NCBI GenBank assembly: GCA_038997305.1
Contig: JAWAZZ010000004.1
Coordinates: 1 to 53,712, forward strand
DNA from: JAHLMO01 sp038997305
GTDB taxonomy: Archaea; Aenigmatarchaeota; Aenigmatarchaeia; CG10238-14; SpSt-28
DNA length: 53,712 bases
Reading direction: 5' to 3'
Positions 17,311-25,383 of the stretch are shown here, one piece after another. A program made the position numbers and the translations under genes. The stretch's first letter is position 1, and every line of letters begins with the position of its first letter. The notes below the pieces were generated by a model that worked only from the letters and a program-made list of their open reading frames with translations, searched no databases and was not told where the DNA came from.

Positions 17311-17962
17311 ACTATATGGAAAATTAGTATTACCAGGAGAAGAGGTGGAGAAAAATCAGTTTAGCTATTCTTATCAAGATAAACATATATCAAAAAAATT
17401 GTCCTTGATTTCGAAAGAAGAAAACAAAATAAAGGCCATACCACTTTCTCAAACATATTATCCAAATGTTGGAGATGAAGTTATTGGAATTATAAAAGAA
17501 GTTGAAGCTTCTGGATGGTTTGTAGATATAAATTCAATAAACTATGCATTTTTACCAATAGCAGAAGCTGTTAAAGAATTTATAGATGTTTATAGAACAG
17601 ATTTAAGCAAGATTTTAAATACTGGCGATATAATATATGCAAAAGTAATTAACGTTATAAAATATAAAATTATTCAACTCTCCATTAAGGAAAATGATTT
17701 CAAGAAATTAGATGGCGGGGGAATAATAAGCGTAAACCCTGCAAAAATCGCAAGAATTGTTGGGAAAAACAAAAGCATGATAAAATTAATTGCTGAAAAA
17801 ACTAATTGCAAAATAATTGCAGGAAAAAACGGATATATTTGGATTAAATCTAACAAAGCAGAAAATTTAATAAAAGCTATAAACGCAATAAAATTTGTTG
17901 AAAAAAATTCACACTTTAAAGGTTTGACCGAAATGGTATCTAAATACTTAGAAGAAATATGA
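17303..17962 (+). CDS. rrp4: Exosome complex RNA-binding subunit Rrp4
   Basis: A 219-residue protein starting MAELYGKLVLPGEEV. A TTG-initiated frame 12 nt longer is possible, but this ATG gives the family N-terminus and overlaps the SDO1 stop. The N-terminal domain is followed by an S1 domain (YYPNVGDEVIGIIKEVEASGWFVDI, residues about 50-75) and a KH domain with GXXG as IVGKNKSMI in the C-terminal third. Rrp4 caps the hexameric ring of Rrp41/Rrp42 and feeds RNA into it. It overlaps Rrp41 by 4 nt (ATGA). Confidence 0.94.
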   Translation: MAELYGKLVLPGEEVEKNQFSYSYQDKHISKKLSLISKEENKIKAIPLSQTYYPNVGDEVIGIIKEVEASGWFVDINSINYAFLPIAEAVKEFIDVYRTDLSKILNTGDIIYAKVINVIKYKIIQLSIKENDFKKLDGGGIISVNPAKIARIVGKNKSMIKLIAEKTNCKIIAGKNGYIWIKSNKAENLIKAINAIKFVEKNSHFKGLTEMVSKYLEEI

Positions 17963-18675
17963 AAGCGAAAGACGTACAACTCATAAAAGATGGAAAAAGA
18001 AGTGATGGAAGAAATTTAGATGAAATAAGAGAAATAAAAATAGAAGTAGGAGTAATTCCCATTGCTAATGGAAGTGCTAAAGTATCTTTTGGAAATACAA
18101 TAGCAATAGCAGCTGTTTATGGAGCAAGAAGCTTAATGCCAAAATTTTTACAAGAAGATGATAAAGCATTAGTAAGAGTTAGATATAATATGGCTGCTTT
18201 TAGTACAGATACGAGAAAAAATCCTGGAATGGATAGGAGAAGTATTGAAATCTCCAAAGTTCTAAAAGATGCCATCGAAAATTCAATTTTTGTTAATGAA
18301 TATCCTAGAGCAGTAATAGATTGTTATGCAGAAGTTATATCTAGCGACGGATCTACAAGAGTAACATCACTAAATGCAATAAGCGTTGCACTAGCAATGG
18401 CTGGAATTTCAATGAAAGATTTGATAGTTGCTCTAACAGCAGGAAAGGCTGATGGAAATTTAGTTATAGATTTAAACCAGCTAGAAGATAACTATGGAGA
18501 GGCTGATATTTCTTTTGCTTATCTATTTGCAACCGATGAAATAGTTCTATTGCAAATGGACGGAAATCTAACTAAAGAGGAATTTTTAAAGGCATTGAAC
18601 ATGTTAAAGGAAAAAGCAAAAATAGTTTATGAAAAACAAAAAGAAGCATTAAAATCTTATATTGAAAAAACATGA
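17959..18675 (+). CDS. rrp41: Exosome catalytic subunit Rrp41
   Basis: A 238-residue RNase PH-fold phosphorolytic 3'-5' exoribonuclease. LIKDGKRSDGRNLDEIREI is the family N-terminus. The paired arginines MDRRSIE (Arg93/Arg94) correspond to those that bind RNA or phosphate in archaeal Rrp41, and acidic residues in NYGEADISFAY (178-188) mark the active site, which Rrp42 lacks. It works with Rrp42 as a six-membered ring that degrades or tails RNA. It is coupled to both neighbours by 4-nt ATGA overlaps. Confidence 0.96.
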   Translation: MKAKDVQLIKDGKRSDGRNLDEIREIKIEVGVIPIANGSAKVSFGNTIAIAAVYGARSLMPKFLQEDDKALVRVRYNMAAFSTDTRKNPGMDRRSIEISKVLKDAIENSIFVNEYPRAVIDCYAEVISSDGSTRVTSLNAISVALAMAGISMKDLIVALTAGKADGNLVIDLNQLEDNYGEADISFAYLFATDEIVLLQMDGNLTKEEFLKALNMLKEKAKIVYEKQKEALKSYIEKT

Positions 18676-19427
18676 TAAGTGAAGAAATAATTGAAAAAAT
18701 ATTGAAAGAAGGGAAAAGATTAGATGGAAGAGGATTGTTAGAATATAGAAAAATACAAATAGATAAAAATGTAATTCCAAAAGCCGAAGGAAGCGCAAGA
18801 GTTAAAATTGGTAATACAGAAGTTATTGCAGGTGTCAAAATAGAATTGGCTCAACCATTTCCAGACAATCCAAATGAGGGTATATTAGTTGTTAATGCAG
18901 AATTTCCTCCAATAGCTCATCCAACTTTTGAACCTGGACCACCAAACGAAAATGCTATAGAATTGGCTAGATTGGTTGATAGATTAGTTAGAGAGTCAAA
19001 AATGATAGACTTAGAAAAATTATTCATAGAAGAAGGAAAAGTTTATGGGGTTTTTGTAGACATACATGTTATCTCTCATGACGGTAATTTATTAGAAGCG
19101 TCTGCTTTAGCAAGTGTGGCTGCTCTACATTCTACAAAAGTTCCAAAATATGAAAACGAAAAGTTAATAAGAAACGAATTTGTCTTCGATTTACCAGTAA
19201 AATATAAGCCTGTGTACGTAACAATAGGGAAAATTGATGATAAATATATTTTAGATTTAACATATGATGAAGAAAATGTAGTAAACAATCTAATAGCTTT
19301 TGGAATAAGAGATGATGATGTTATAGTTTCTATTCAAAAATTGAAAGGAGCCTTTAAGTTTAGTGAAATGGAAAAATTAGTCGATCTAGCATTAGAAAAG
19401 TCAAAAGAAATAAGAAAATTCATATAA
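18672..19427 (+). CDS. rrp42: Exosome subunit Rrp42
   Basis: A 251-residue RNase PH-fold protein: EGKRLDGRGLLEYRKIQID at the N-terminus, FPPIAHPTFEPGPPNENAI typical of Rrp42 rather than Rrp41, and VFVDIHVISHDGNLLEASAL. Rrp42 is catalytically silent but is needed for the ring and for RNA binding at the Rrp41 site. It ends the coupled SBDS-Rrp4-Rrp41-Rrp42 run; a 62-nt gap with a TATA-like box separates it from TIP49. Confidence 0.95.
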   Translation: MISEEIIEKILKEGKRLDGRGLLEYRKIQIDKNVIPKAEGSARVKIGNTEVIAGVKIELAQPFPDNPNEGILVVNAEFPPIAHPTFEPGPPNENAIELARLVDRLVRESKMIDLEKLFIEEGKVYGVFVDIHVISHDGNLLEASALASVAALHSTKVPKYENEKLIRNEFVFDLPVKYKPVYVTIGKIDDKYILDLTYDEENVVNNLIAFGIRDDDVIVSIQKLKGAFKFSEMEKLVDLALEKSKEIRKFI

Positions 19428-19448
19428 TTAGTAATAAAATAAAGAAAT

Positions 19449-19459
19449 AAATTTAAATC
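19449..19459 (+). promoter_or_regulatory. Probable TATA box for TIP49 gene
   Basis: AATTTAAATCT lies about 35 nt before the TIP49 ATG (19490) in the only real gap of the series, suggesting a transcript start about 10 nt upstream of the ATG. Seen by eye from position and composition only. Confidence 0.4.
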
Positions 19460-19489
19460 TAACTTTTACACTATTTTTATAATTTTATT

Positions 19490-20860
19490 ATGCCCGAAAT
19501 AAGAGAAATTATAGATACTTCTGAATTAAAAGAATTTGAAAGAATAGCTGCACATAGTCATATAAAGGGTTTAGGATTAAAGGGTTTAAAAGCAGAATTT
19601 ATTGCTGATGGATTTGTAGGACAACAAGAAGCTAGAGAAGCTGCAGGCATAATTGTAAGATTAATAAAAGAAGGTAAATTTGCTGGTAAAGGAATATTAA
19701 TAGCAGGACCTCCAGGTACTGGAAAAACTGCACTAGCTATAGCAATCGCAAGAGAATTAGGAAAAGATGTTCCATTTGTTCATTTGGCAGCAAGTGAAAT
19801 ATATAGTGCTGAAATTAAAAAAACAGAATTTTTAACCCAAACATTAAGAAAAGCAATTGGAGTAAGAATTAGAGAAATGAGAAAAATATATGAAGGAGAG
19901 GTTGTTGAACTAGATATAAAGCATAAGCCTCATCCATACAATCCATATTATCAAATTCCATATGCAGCAACAATAAAATTAGAAACTAGCGAAGAATCTA
20001 AAAAACTTAGTGTGGATCAAACTTTTGCTATTCAATTAGTTCAGCAAGGTGTTGAAGTTGGGGATGTTATAGCAATAGATGTTGATGGTGGAAGAATTGT
20101 AAAATATGGAAAAAGCGAAAGAGCAATTAAAAAAAGTGAAGAAGAATTAACTGCAGAAAAACCAGTACCTATACCAAAAGGAAAAGTATTTAAAGAAAAG
20201 GAGTTTGTTTATGTTGTTACTCTACATCAATTAGATATGGCAAGAGCAAGAAGTTCTATAGATTTAGCAAGCATATTTTTTGGAACTGAAAGAAAAGAAA
20301 TAGATAGTGAAATCAGAAAAGAAGTTGATGAAATCGTAAAAGAATTAATAAAAGAAGGTAAAGCAGAATTGGTACCAGGAGTTGTTTTTATTGATGAATG
20401 TAGCTTATTAGATATAGAAACTTATGCATTTTTGAATAGAGCAATGGAACAAGAATTAAGCCCAATATTTATTTTCGCAACTAATAGAGGAATTGCACAA
20501 ATAAGAGGCACCGATTATAAATCTCCACATGCAATGCCAATAGATTTGTTAGACAGATTATTAATAATCAATACAAGACCTTATAACGAAAAAGAGATAA
20601 GAGAAATTTTAAGAATTAAAGCAAAACATGATAAATTAGATTTAGATGAAGAAGCTTTAGAATATTTAACACAATTAGGAGTTAAAAATAGTTTAAGATA
20701 TGCAATGCAATTATTACATCCAGCATATGTTGTTGCAAAAGAAGAAAATTCAAATAAAATATTGAAGAGGCATGTTGAATATGTAGAAAAATTATTTGCA
20801 GATGTAAAGAAAAGTGTTGAATATGTAAAACAATTCGAAAAGCAATTCCTAGAATTCTAA
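19490..20860 (+). CDS. TIP49/RuvB-like AAA+ ATPase
   Basis: A 456-residue homologue of eukaryotic RuvBL1/RuvBL2, the hexameric AAA+ proteins of R2TP, INO80 and snoRNP assembly. AHSHIKGLGL and ADGFVGQQEAREAAGIIV are family signatures. Walker A is GPPGTGKT (73-80), then the OB-fold insertion (about 125-240), then Walker B FIDEC (300-304) followed by SLLDIETYAFLNRAMEQ. Eukaryotic RuvBL proteins have Val-His where this one has Cys-Ser after the DE pair. Sensor and arginine-finger regions follow (FATNRGIAQIRGTDYKSPH, IDLLDRLLI). Its archaeal role is not established; placement next to exosome genes suggests an RNP- or ribosome-related function (inference). Confidence 0.93.
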   Translation: MPEIREIIDTSELKEFERIAAHSHIKGLGLKGLKAEFIADGFVGQQEAREAAGIIVRLIKEGKFAGKGILIAGPPGTGKTALAIAIARELGKDVPFVHLAASEIYSAEIKKTEFLTQTLRKAIGVRIREMRKIYEGEVVELDIKHKPHPYNPYYQIPYAATIKLETSEESKKLSVDQTFAIQLVQQGVEVGDVIAIDVDGGRIVKYGKSERAIKKSEEELTAEKPVPIPKGKVFKEKEFVYVVTLHQLDMARARSSIDLASIFFGTERKEIDSEIRKEVDEIVKELIKEGKAELVPGVVFIDECSLLDIETYAFLNRAMEQELSPIFIFATNRGIAQIRGTDYKSPHAMPIDLLDRLLIINTRPYNEKEIREILRIKAKHDKLDLDEEALEYLTQLGVKNSLRYAMQLLHPAYVVAKEENSNKILKRHVEYVEKLFADVKKSVEYVKQFEKQFLEF

Positions 20861-20920
20861 GATTTTATATCTATTAGCGTCATTAATCAAAACCTTATCT
20901 TACCTACTTTATTTTAATCG

Positions 20921-20933
20921 TTCTTTTTTGTTT
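20921..20933 (+). terminator. T-rich tract after TIP49, likely transcription terminator
   Basis: TTCTTTTTTGTTT lies 61 nt after the TIP49 stop with no coding use. Archaeal RNA polymerase terminates at such U-tracts, assisted by aCPSF1, encoded at 27510. The rest of 20861-21004 is AT-rich sequence carrying the presumed tRNA-Arg promoter (AACTATTTTATGG at about -35). Confidence 0.4.
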
Positions 20934-21004
20934 AAATAGCAATAATTCTCATAGAATTTTTAACATAAACTATTTTATGGAAAATTCAGGATAATGTGAT
21001 AATT

Positions 21005-21078
21005 GCCCCCGTAGCTTAGCTGGAAAGAGCACCGGGCTTCGGACCCGGAGGTCGTGGGTTCAAATCCCACCGGGGGCG
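21005..21078 (+). tRNA. tRNA-Arg (anticodon TCG)
   Basis: Full cloverleaf: acceptor GCCCCCG/CGGGGGC, D stem GCTT/GAGC region, anticodon stem CCGGG/CCCGG with loop CTTCGGA (anticodon TCG, reads CGN Arg codons), T arm GTGGG-TTCAAAT-CCCAC, discriminator G. No intron; the CCA end is not encoded. Its GC-rich stems stand out from the AT-rich surroundings, as expected in a hyperthermophile. Confidence 0.96.
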
Positions 21079-21114
21079 AAGCATTTACTTCCAGTATAAA
21101 AGCTGTATGCTTAT

Positions 21115-21708
21115 TTATATTCTAGTTTTATTTCTGCTATATTGAACATTCCACCTCTTTTCATACTCCTTTATAATTTCCAAATTTCTACGCATAAATT
21201 CCTCTGGATTTATAACAATTTTTTCTATAACAACTTTAAATTTTTTACAAAATCTCTTTAAAGAATAGCTTTCATTATCATTAAAAATATTATGACCGCC
21301 TATTGCGTATACTATTAAACAATCGGCTGCCCTCTGAGAGTAAATAGCATGCAAGAATATATTTTCATAAGCTCTTGGTATATGTTTTAAAATTTCTTCT
21401 TCTAATATAGCATGACCTAACTCGTGAAAAAGAACCTCTGCTATCTGTATCGGATCTCTAGAAAATAATACATTAGAAGAAATATATACTGCTTTCTCAC
21501 CCGGAACATAAGCACCTACATCAGAGGAAAAATAGGGTGGCATTGTACCAAGTACTATTTCTTCTAAATTTTCTTCCAATATCTTTTTACCTTCAGGAGA
21601 TAAACTAATATATAAATTTTCTAAGAGTTTTGTGATGAATTCCTTTACTTCTGTATTAAATCCTCTAGCCTTGTCTATTTTTATTTTTTCTAAAATTGAA
21701 TCCTCCAT
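21115..21708 (-). CDS. HExxH-containing putative metalloprotease
   Basis: A 197-residue protein with AEVLFHELGHAILEEEIL, giving a zinc-binding HELGH at 95-99. The sequence YVPGEKAVYISSNVLFSRDP precedes it, and a helix QRAADCLIVYAIGGHNI follows and might give the third metal ligand, although no canonical downstream Glu or Asp motif is clear. No signal peptide or membrane segment is visible, so it is probably cytoplasmic. The fold resembles small gluzincin or ImmA/IrrE-like peptidases in outline only. It lies 85 nt after the 570-residue unknown gene and may have its own promoter (AAATATTTATT). A small hairpin (21707-21721) spans its start codon. Substrate unknown. Confidence 0.65.
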   Translation of the reverse strand: MEDSILEKIKIDKARGFNTEVKEFITKLLENLYISLSPEGKKILEENLEEIVLGTMPPYFSSDVGAYVPGEKAVYISSNVLFSRDPIQIAEVLFHELGHAILEEEILKHIPRAYENIFLHAIYSQRAADCLIVYAIGGHNIFNDNESYSLKRFCKKFKVVIEKIVINPEEFMRRNLEIIKEYEKRWNVQYSRNKTRI

Positions 21709-21721
21709 GAAATGGTTTCAT
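21707..21721. repeat. 6-bp inverted repeat over the start of the HExxH gene
   Basis: ATGAAA-TGG-TTTCAT is a perfect 6-bp inverted repeat that includes two bases of the start codon at 21706-21708. It could be an operator or a 5' mRNA hairpin, but short AT-rich palindromes are expected by chance in this DNA. Confidence 0.25.
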
Positions 21722-21793
21722 CTAACCAAAATAAATATTTTTAATAAATGTATTTGATGACTAACAAAAACAAATCAAAAAGATTGAAACCTA

Positions 21794-23506
21794 TTATATT
21801 GGAAAACCAAAAGCAGATGCTATTGTTCTGTCTATATCTAATTTAGTATTAACAACATAATCAAAAAAATATTCATCAACAATACTCTTTTCATACAAAA
21901 GATATCTATTTTTAATAAATGTGTTTTCAAAGGCTTCGTTATATTTTTTTATTATTTCATATCTTTTTGATTTTTCTTTTAAAAATTCTTCTTCTAAGAC
22001 TTCATCCAAAAAATTTATATCTAACAAAACCTTAACCTTTCTTTTCTGATTTCCAACATCAATCTCAACAGTCTTTTCTAAACTTTCTCCGAAAAACGAA
22101 TTTATTTGATTTTCAATATATTTATCTAAAGCTTTTGTTTGGAGATACATTAACATTGCTAAATTTTGAGAAATTAAATATGGTTTTATTTCAAACCAAA
22201 AATCCTCTATTTCTATTCCAGTATAACTTCTAAGTAAAGTTCTATCCAAAGAAATTTCAACAAAAACATAATATGGACTTAATTTCCATCTCTCTTTTGA
22301 TGGATATGGTTGTAATGATTTTTTTACAATACTATCTCTAATTTCAATAATATCGTTTATTGTAAAGTTTGTACCAAAATTTTCATTTATTACCTCTATC
22401 CCAGCTAAAACAACTCTATCTATAGACGGCTCAGTCGGCAAAACATATTCTTCTATTTTTGAGATATTTTCTTTATCTATTAACTTTTTCAATTCATCAA
22501 TCAATATGCCTGCTCTTTCTAGAGTTATTTTTTTAGGAACAATTCTTTCTTCTTCCTTCATAAAAGGTGGAATTGATTTTATTAACCAGAATTTTGTAGA
22601 ATCTATTAACATAGGATAAGTTGCAGATTTTATAAATGCAACGCTAGAAGAAGTGAAAAATACTGGCTCCTCCTTAATAGCTAAATATCTAGCTATTAAA
22701 GGTCTTAACATTTCTTTATAATTTTCAATAGAATTTTTTCTCATTATGAGCAATTTTCTTAACTCAGCTTCTCTCTCAAAAACAACTTTTCTAAATTCTT
22801 CTAACCAATATAAGAATAGCGAGTTCTTTTTTGCTAATTGAATTGCTTCTGCCATAGTTATATTTGGCAACTTCTTCAAAACATCTTCTGGAGTTTTTTC
22901 GTCTTCTAAAGATAAAAAATCTGCAATAAAAGTTGTCCATCTCGTTCTAGCCATGTTAACTATAGATAAATCTCCGGTATGAATATCTACTTGATCTATG
23001 TAAATATTCCTAAGAGTTATTTCTAATTCTCTCTTTCTCTTTTGTAGCTCATTTCTCTTATTTTCATCCTTTTCTTCTTTCAATTTTTTATTTATTTCAT
23101 CTAACTCTCTAAAAATATTCACAAAATGTTTATATTTTCTATAGTCATGAGAAATTAATTGAGTATCGGTAATTGCATTTGCAATTTGAGCTAACTGAGC
23201 TTTAATGTTGTTTTCTATCTCTTCTTTCTGTCTTCTTATATTATTATAATGTGGTTGATAATTAGTACTAACATATAAACTCTCGCCAACTTTAAAAACA
23301 TCAAAGGATTTTTTTCCATATCCAAAGACTATAGAATAGATTATTTCTGTATTCTTTCCAGCAAGGTTTGTAAAATCTAATATATAAGGATTCATAGGTG
23401 ATATTATAAATTCTCTACTATCCAATTTTACTTTTTTTCCAGAAACGGAGGATAAGAACTCTTTTATCTTATCTATTAATTTATCAGGCAGTAAAAGCTC
23501 TACCAT
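21794..23506 (-). CDS. 570-residue protein of unknown function
   Basis: Not recognised. No signal peptide or transmembrane helix. The N-terminus (KLDSREFIISPMNPYILDF) is followed by a long charged helical stretch, residues about 88-175, likely a coiled coil (NNIRRQKEEIENNIKAQLAQ; KLKEEKDENKRNELQKRKR). Then IYIDQVDIHTGDLSIVNMAR, with compact conserved-looking character, and an aromatic-rich helical core (WTTFIADFLSL, LFLYWLEEF, TKFWLIKSIPPF). The C-terminal third mixes helices and short strands (SPYYVFVEISLDRTLLRS). No nucleotide-binding or catalytic motif was found. Its start overlaps the stop of the 57-residue membrane peptide by 7 nt, and that gene overlaps DNA ligase, so the three are one translational unit. 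I have an unverified impression of related proteins in other DPANN genomes. Confidence 0.8.
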   Translation of the reverse strand: MVELLLPDKLIDKIKEFLSSVSGKKVKLDSREFIISPMNPYILDFTNLAGKNTEIIYSIVFGYGKKSFDVFKVGESLYVSTNYQPHYNNIRRQKEEIENNIKAQLAQIANAITDTQLISHDYRKYKHFVNIFRELDEINKKLKEEKDENKRNELQKRKRELEITLRNIYIDQVDIHTGDLSIVNMARTRWTTFIADFLSLEDEKTPEDVLKKLPNITMAEAIQLAKKNSLFLYWLEEFRKVVFEREAELRKLLIMRKNSIENYKEMLRPLIARYLAIKEEPVFFTSSSVAFIKSATYPMLIDSTKFWLIKSIPPFMKEEERIVPKKITLERAGILIDELKKLIDKENISKIEEYVLPTEPSIDRVVLAGIEVINENFGTNFTINDIIEIRDSIVKKSLQPYPSKERWKLSPYYVFVEISLDRTLLRSYTGIEIEDFWFEIKPYLISQNLAMLMYLQTKALDKYIENQINSFFGESLEKTVEIDVGNQKRKVKVLLDINFLDEVLEEEFLKEKSKRYEIIKKYNEAFENTFIKNRYLLYEKSIVDEYFFDYVVNTKLDIDRTIASAFGFPI

Positions 23507-23673
23507 AAAATTAGTATTACGCCAATAATTATTAACAAAAGAGAAATTAACTTAAAAACTTTTTCTATTTCGTGGATGTTAAATCTTAAAGATGAAAAAA
23601 TAGATTCTCTGTTCTTTAAATAAAAGTAAATTCCAAAAATTATTAAAAATATTCCTACAATTTTTAGGATCAT
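23500..23673 (-). CDS. 57-residue two-helix membrane peptide
   Basis: A short gene of 57 residues: MILKIVGIFLIIFGIYFYLK, a polar loop (NRESIFSSLRFNIHEIEK), then KLISLLLIIIGVILILW. Two transmembrane helices with a basic/polar loop of about 20 residues. Its ATG overlaps the ligase stop (ATGA, 4 nt) and its stop lies within the first codons of the 570-residue gene (7-nt overlap), which is strong support that it is real. Function unknown; it could anchor or partner the 570-residue protein (inference). Confidence 0.8.
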   Translation of the reverse strand: MILKIVGIFLIIFGIYFYLKNRESIFSSLRFNIHEIEKVFKLISLLLIIIGVILILW

Positions 23674-25361
23674 CCCGATTTTCCCTGAGATTTATATAGT
23701 TCTTCTAATCTTTTTAAAGTATCTATCTCATTAACACTTTTATCTTCTCTTATTCTTTCAATTCTTGGAAATCTCAAAGCATATCCGCTAGTATAAGTAG
23801 GACTTTTCTGAATTTCTTGATAACTAACTTCAACAACTATTTTTGGTTTAACCCAAACAAAATTACCTTCTCTTTTAATTATCAAAGGAGTAAGAAGCTG
23901 AGTCATTAATTCGAATTGCTCTTCAGTTAATCCTGTGCCACCCATACCACATGTTAATAACTCGCCTGTATCTTCATCTCTAACTGCGAACAAATAGCTA
24001 GAAAGCCATTTACTTCTTGCTCCTTCACCATATTCGGCTCCGACAATTACAACGTCTAAAGTTTCCATTGTAGGTTTTATTTTATACCAACCACCAACAT
24101 GCCTACCAAAAACATAAAAGCTTTCTGGATTTTTTAACATAATTCCCTCTTGCTTTAATTGTAATGCTCTATTGTAAAATTCTTCTATTTCTTTAACATT
24201 ATCGGTAAAAATGCTTTCTGCCAATTGAATTTTTAACTCCTCTTCTTTTATTATACTTTTTAGAATTTCTCTTCTTTTAATCAAAGGTGTTTCGAAAAGA
24301 GTTTGTCCGTTTAAATATACTATATCGAAAACATTTAACTGAACTGGAATTTCCTGCATCATTTTTTCTATATCATATTTTCTATGAATTCTTTGACTAA
24401 GTTTTTGAAATGGCATAGGTAATTTTGTTTTTGGATCTATTGGCCAAGCTTCTCCTTCAATTATACATTCATCAGCTAAAACATTTTTCTTTATAGTTTC
24501 AACAACATCTGGAAATTGTTTTGTAACATCTTCTAATCTTCTAGTAAATATCCAAACTTTATCTTTTTGTTTATGAATTTGCATCCTTAAACCATCATAT
24601 TTAAACTCTGCAATAACTTTTCCATGTCTTCTAACAACTTCCTCAATACTTTCTGCCTTTACTCCAAGCATAACTTGCATAGGTCTGCCTAAAACAGGTT
24701 TAACTCTTCTTAATCCTTCTATACCTTCTTCTTTTGCAATTTTTGCAACTTCTCCAAAATTTCCTAAAATATTCCATGCAAAGTCGACATAATATAAAGC
24801 TTTTTCTCTTTCGCTTGGTTTAAAAAATGCCAAAACTATAGCATCTCTTATTATTCCTTCTGCTACTCCTATTCGTAGTTCATCCAAAACAATTCTAACT
24901 AAATATCTGGCTTCTAAAGGTTCTGAAAAATTTAATAATCCAGCTAAAGTAGATATTTTTCTTTCTTGCGAACCTTCACCTTCATAAAATCCAATTTCTC
25001 TTAATTTATCATAAACTTCACTAACTGATAATTCTTTTTTGAAAAAAACTTTTTGCTTTCTGTTCTTTATACAATATTCGGCAACTTTTCCTAAATCTCC
25101 AAATTTAACATATAATTCCTCTATTTGTTTTAGATCAAAACCGCTAGCTTTTGATATACTTCTCATAGCCATCTTACTAGCTATTCCTAATTCTCTATTT
25201 TCGTATGGTAAATAAATTTGGCCTGTAGATAATAAAACCAGTTTAACTAATTCTTCTCCTTCAGCTTTTTTAAACAAGTTAGCTAATATTTCAGTCTTTC
25301 CTATTTTAGATGAAATTTTTTCTAATTTTTCATATATTTGACAAACTTCTAAGAATCTCAT
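23670..25361 (-). CDS. lig: ATP-dependent DNA ligase
   Basis: A 563-residue archaeal/eukaryotic type I ligase that joins Okazaki fragments and repair nicks. The N-terminal DNA-binding domain is residues 1-220 (LRIGVAEGIIRDAIVLAFF). The nucleotidyltransferase domain has motif I EFKYDGLR with the adenylated Lys254, motif III FTRRLEDVTKQFPDV, GEAWPIDP, motif IV EGIMLKNP and motif V WYKIKP. The OB domain follows (DVVIVGAEYGEGAR). Normal length. It heads a coupled unit with two uncharacterised genes. FEN1, its usual partner in nick processing, is at 35885. Confidence 0.96.
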   Translation of the reverse strand: MRFLEVCQIYEKLEKISSKIGKTEILANLFKKAEGEELVKLVLLSTGQIYLPYENRELGIASKMAMRSISKASGFDLKQIEELYVKFGDLGKVAEYCIKNRKQKVFFKKELSVSEVYDKLREIGFYEGEGSQERKISTLAGLLNFSEPLEARYLVRIVLDELRIGVAEGIIRDAIVLAFFKPSEREKALYYVDFAWNILGNFGEVAKIAKEEGIEGLRRVKPVLGRPMQVMLGVKAESIEEVVRRHGKVIAEFKYDGLRMQIHKQKDKVWIFTRRLEDVTKQFPDVVETIKKNVLADECIIEGEAWPIDPKTKLPMPFQKLSQRIHRKYDIEKMMQEIPVQLNVFDIVYLNGQTLFETPLIKRREILKSIIKEEELKIQLAESIFTDNVKEIEEFYNRALQLKQEGIMLKNPESFYVFGRHVGGWYKIKPTMETLDVVIVGAEYGEGARSKWLSSYLFAVRDEDTGELLTCGMGGTGLTEEQFELMTQLLTPLIIKREGNFVWVKPKIVVEVSYQEIQKSPTYTSGYALRFPRIERIREDKSVNEIDTLKRLEELYKSQGKSG

Positions 25362-25383
25362 AATAAATTATATTGTTTTTCAA

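Noticed and set aside
21782..21790. GATTGAAAC, resembling the end of some CRISPR repeats
   Set aside because: It occurs once, with no spaced copies and no cas genes in the window.
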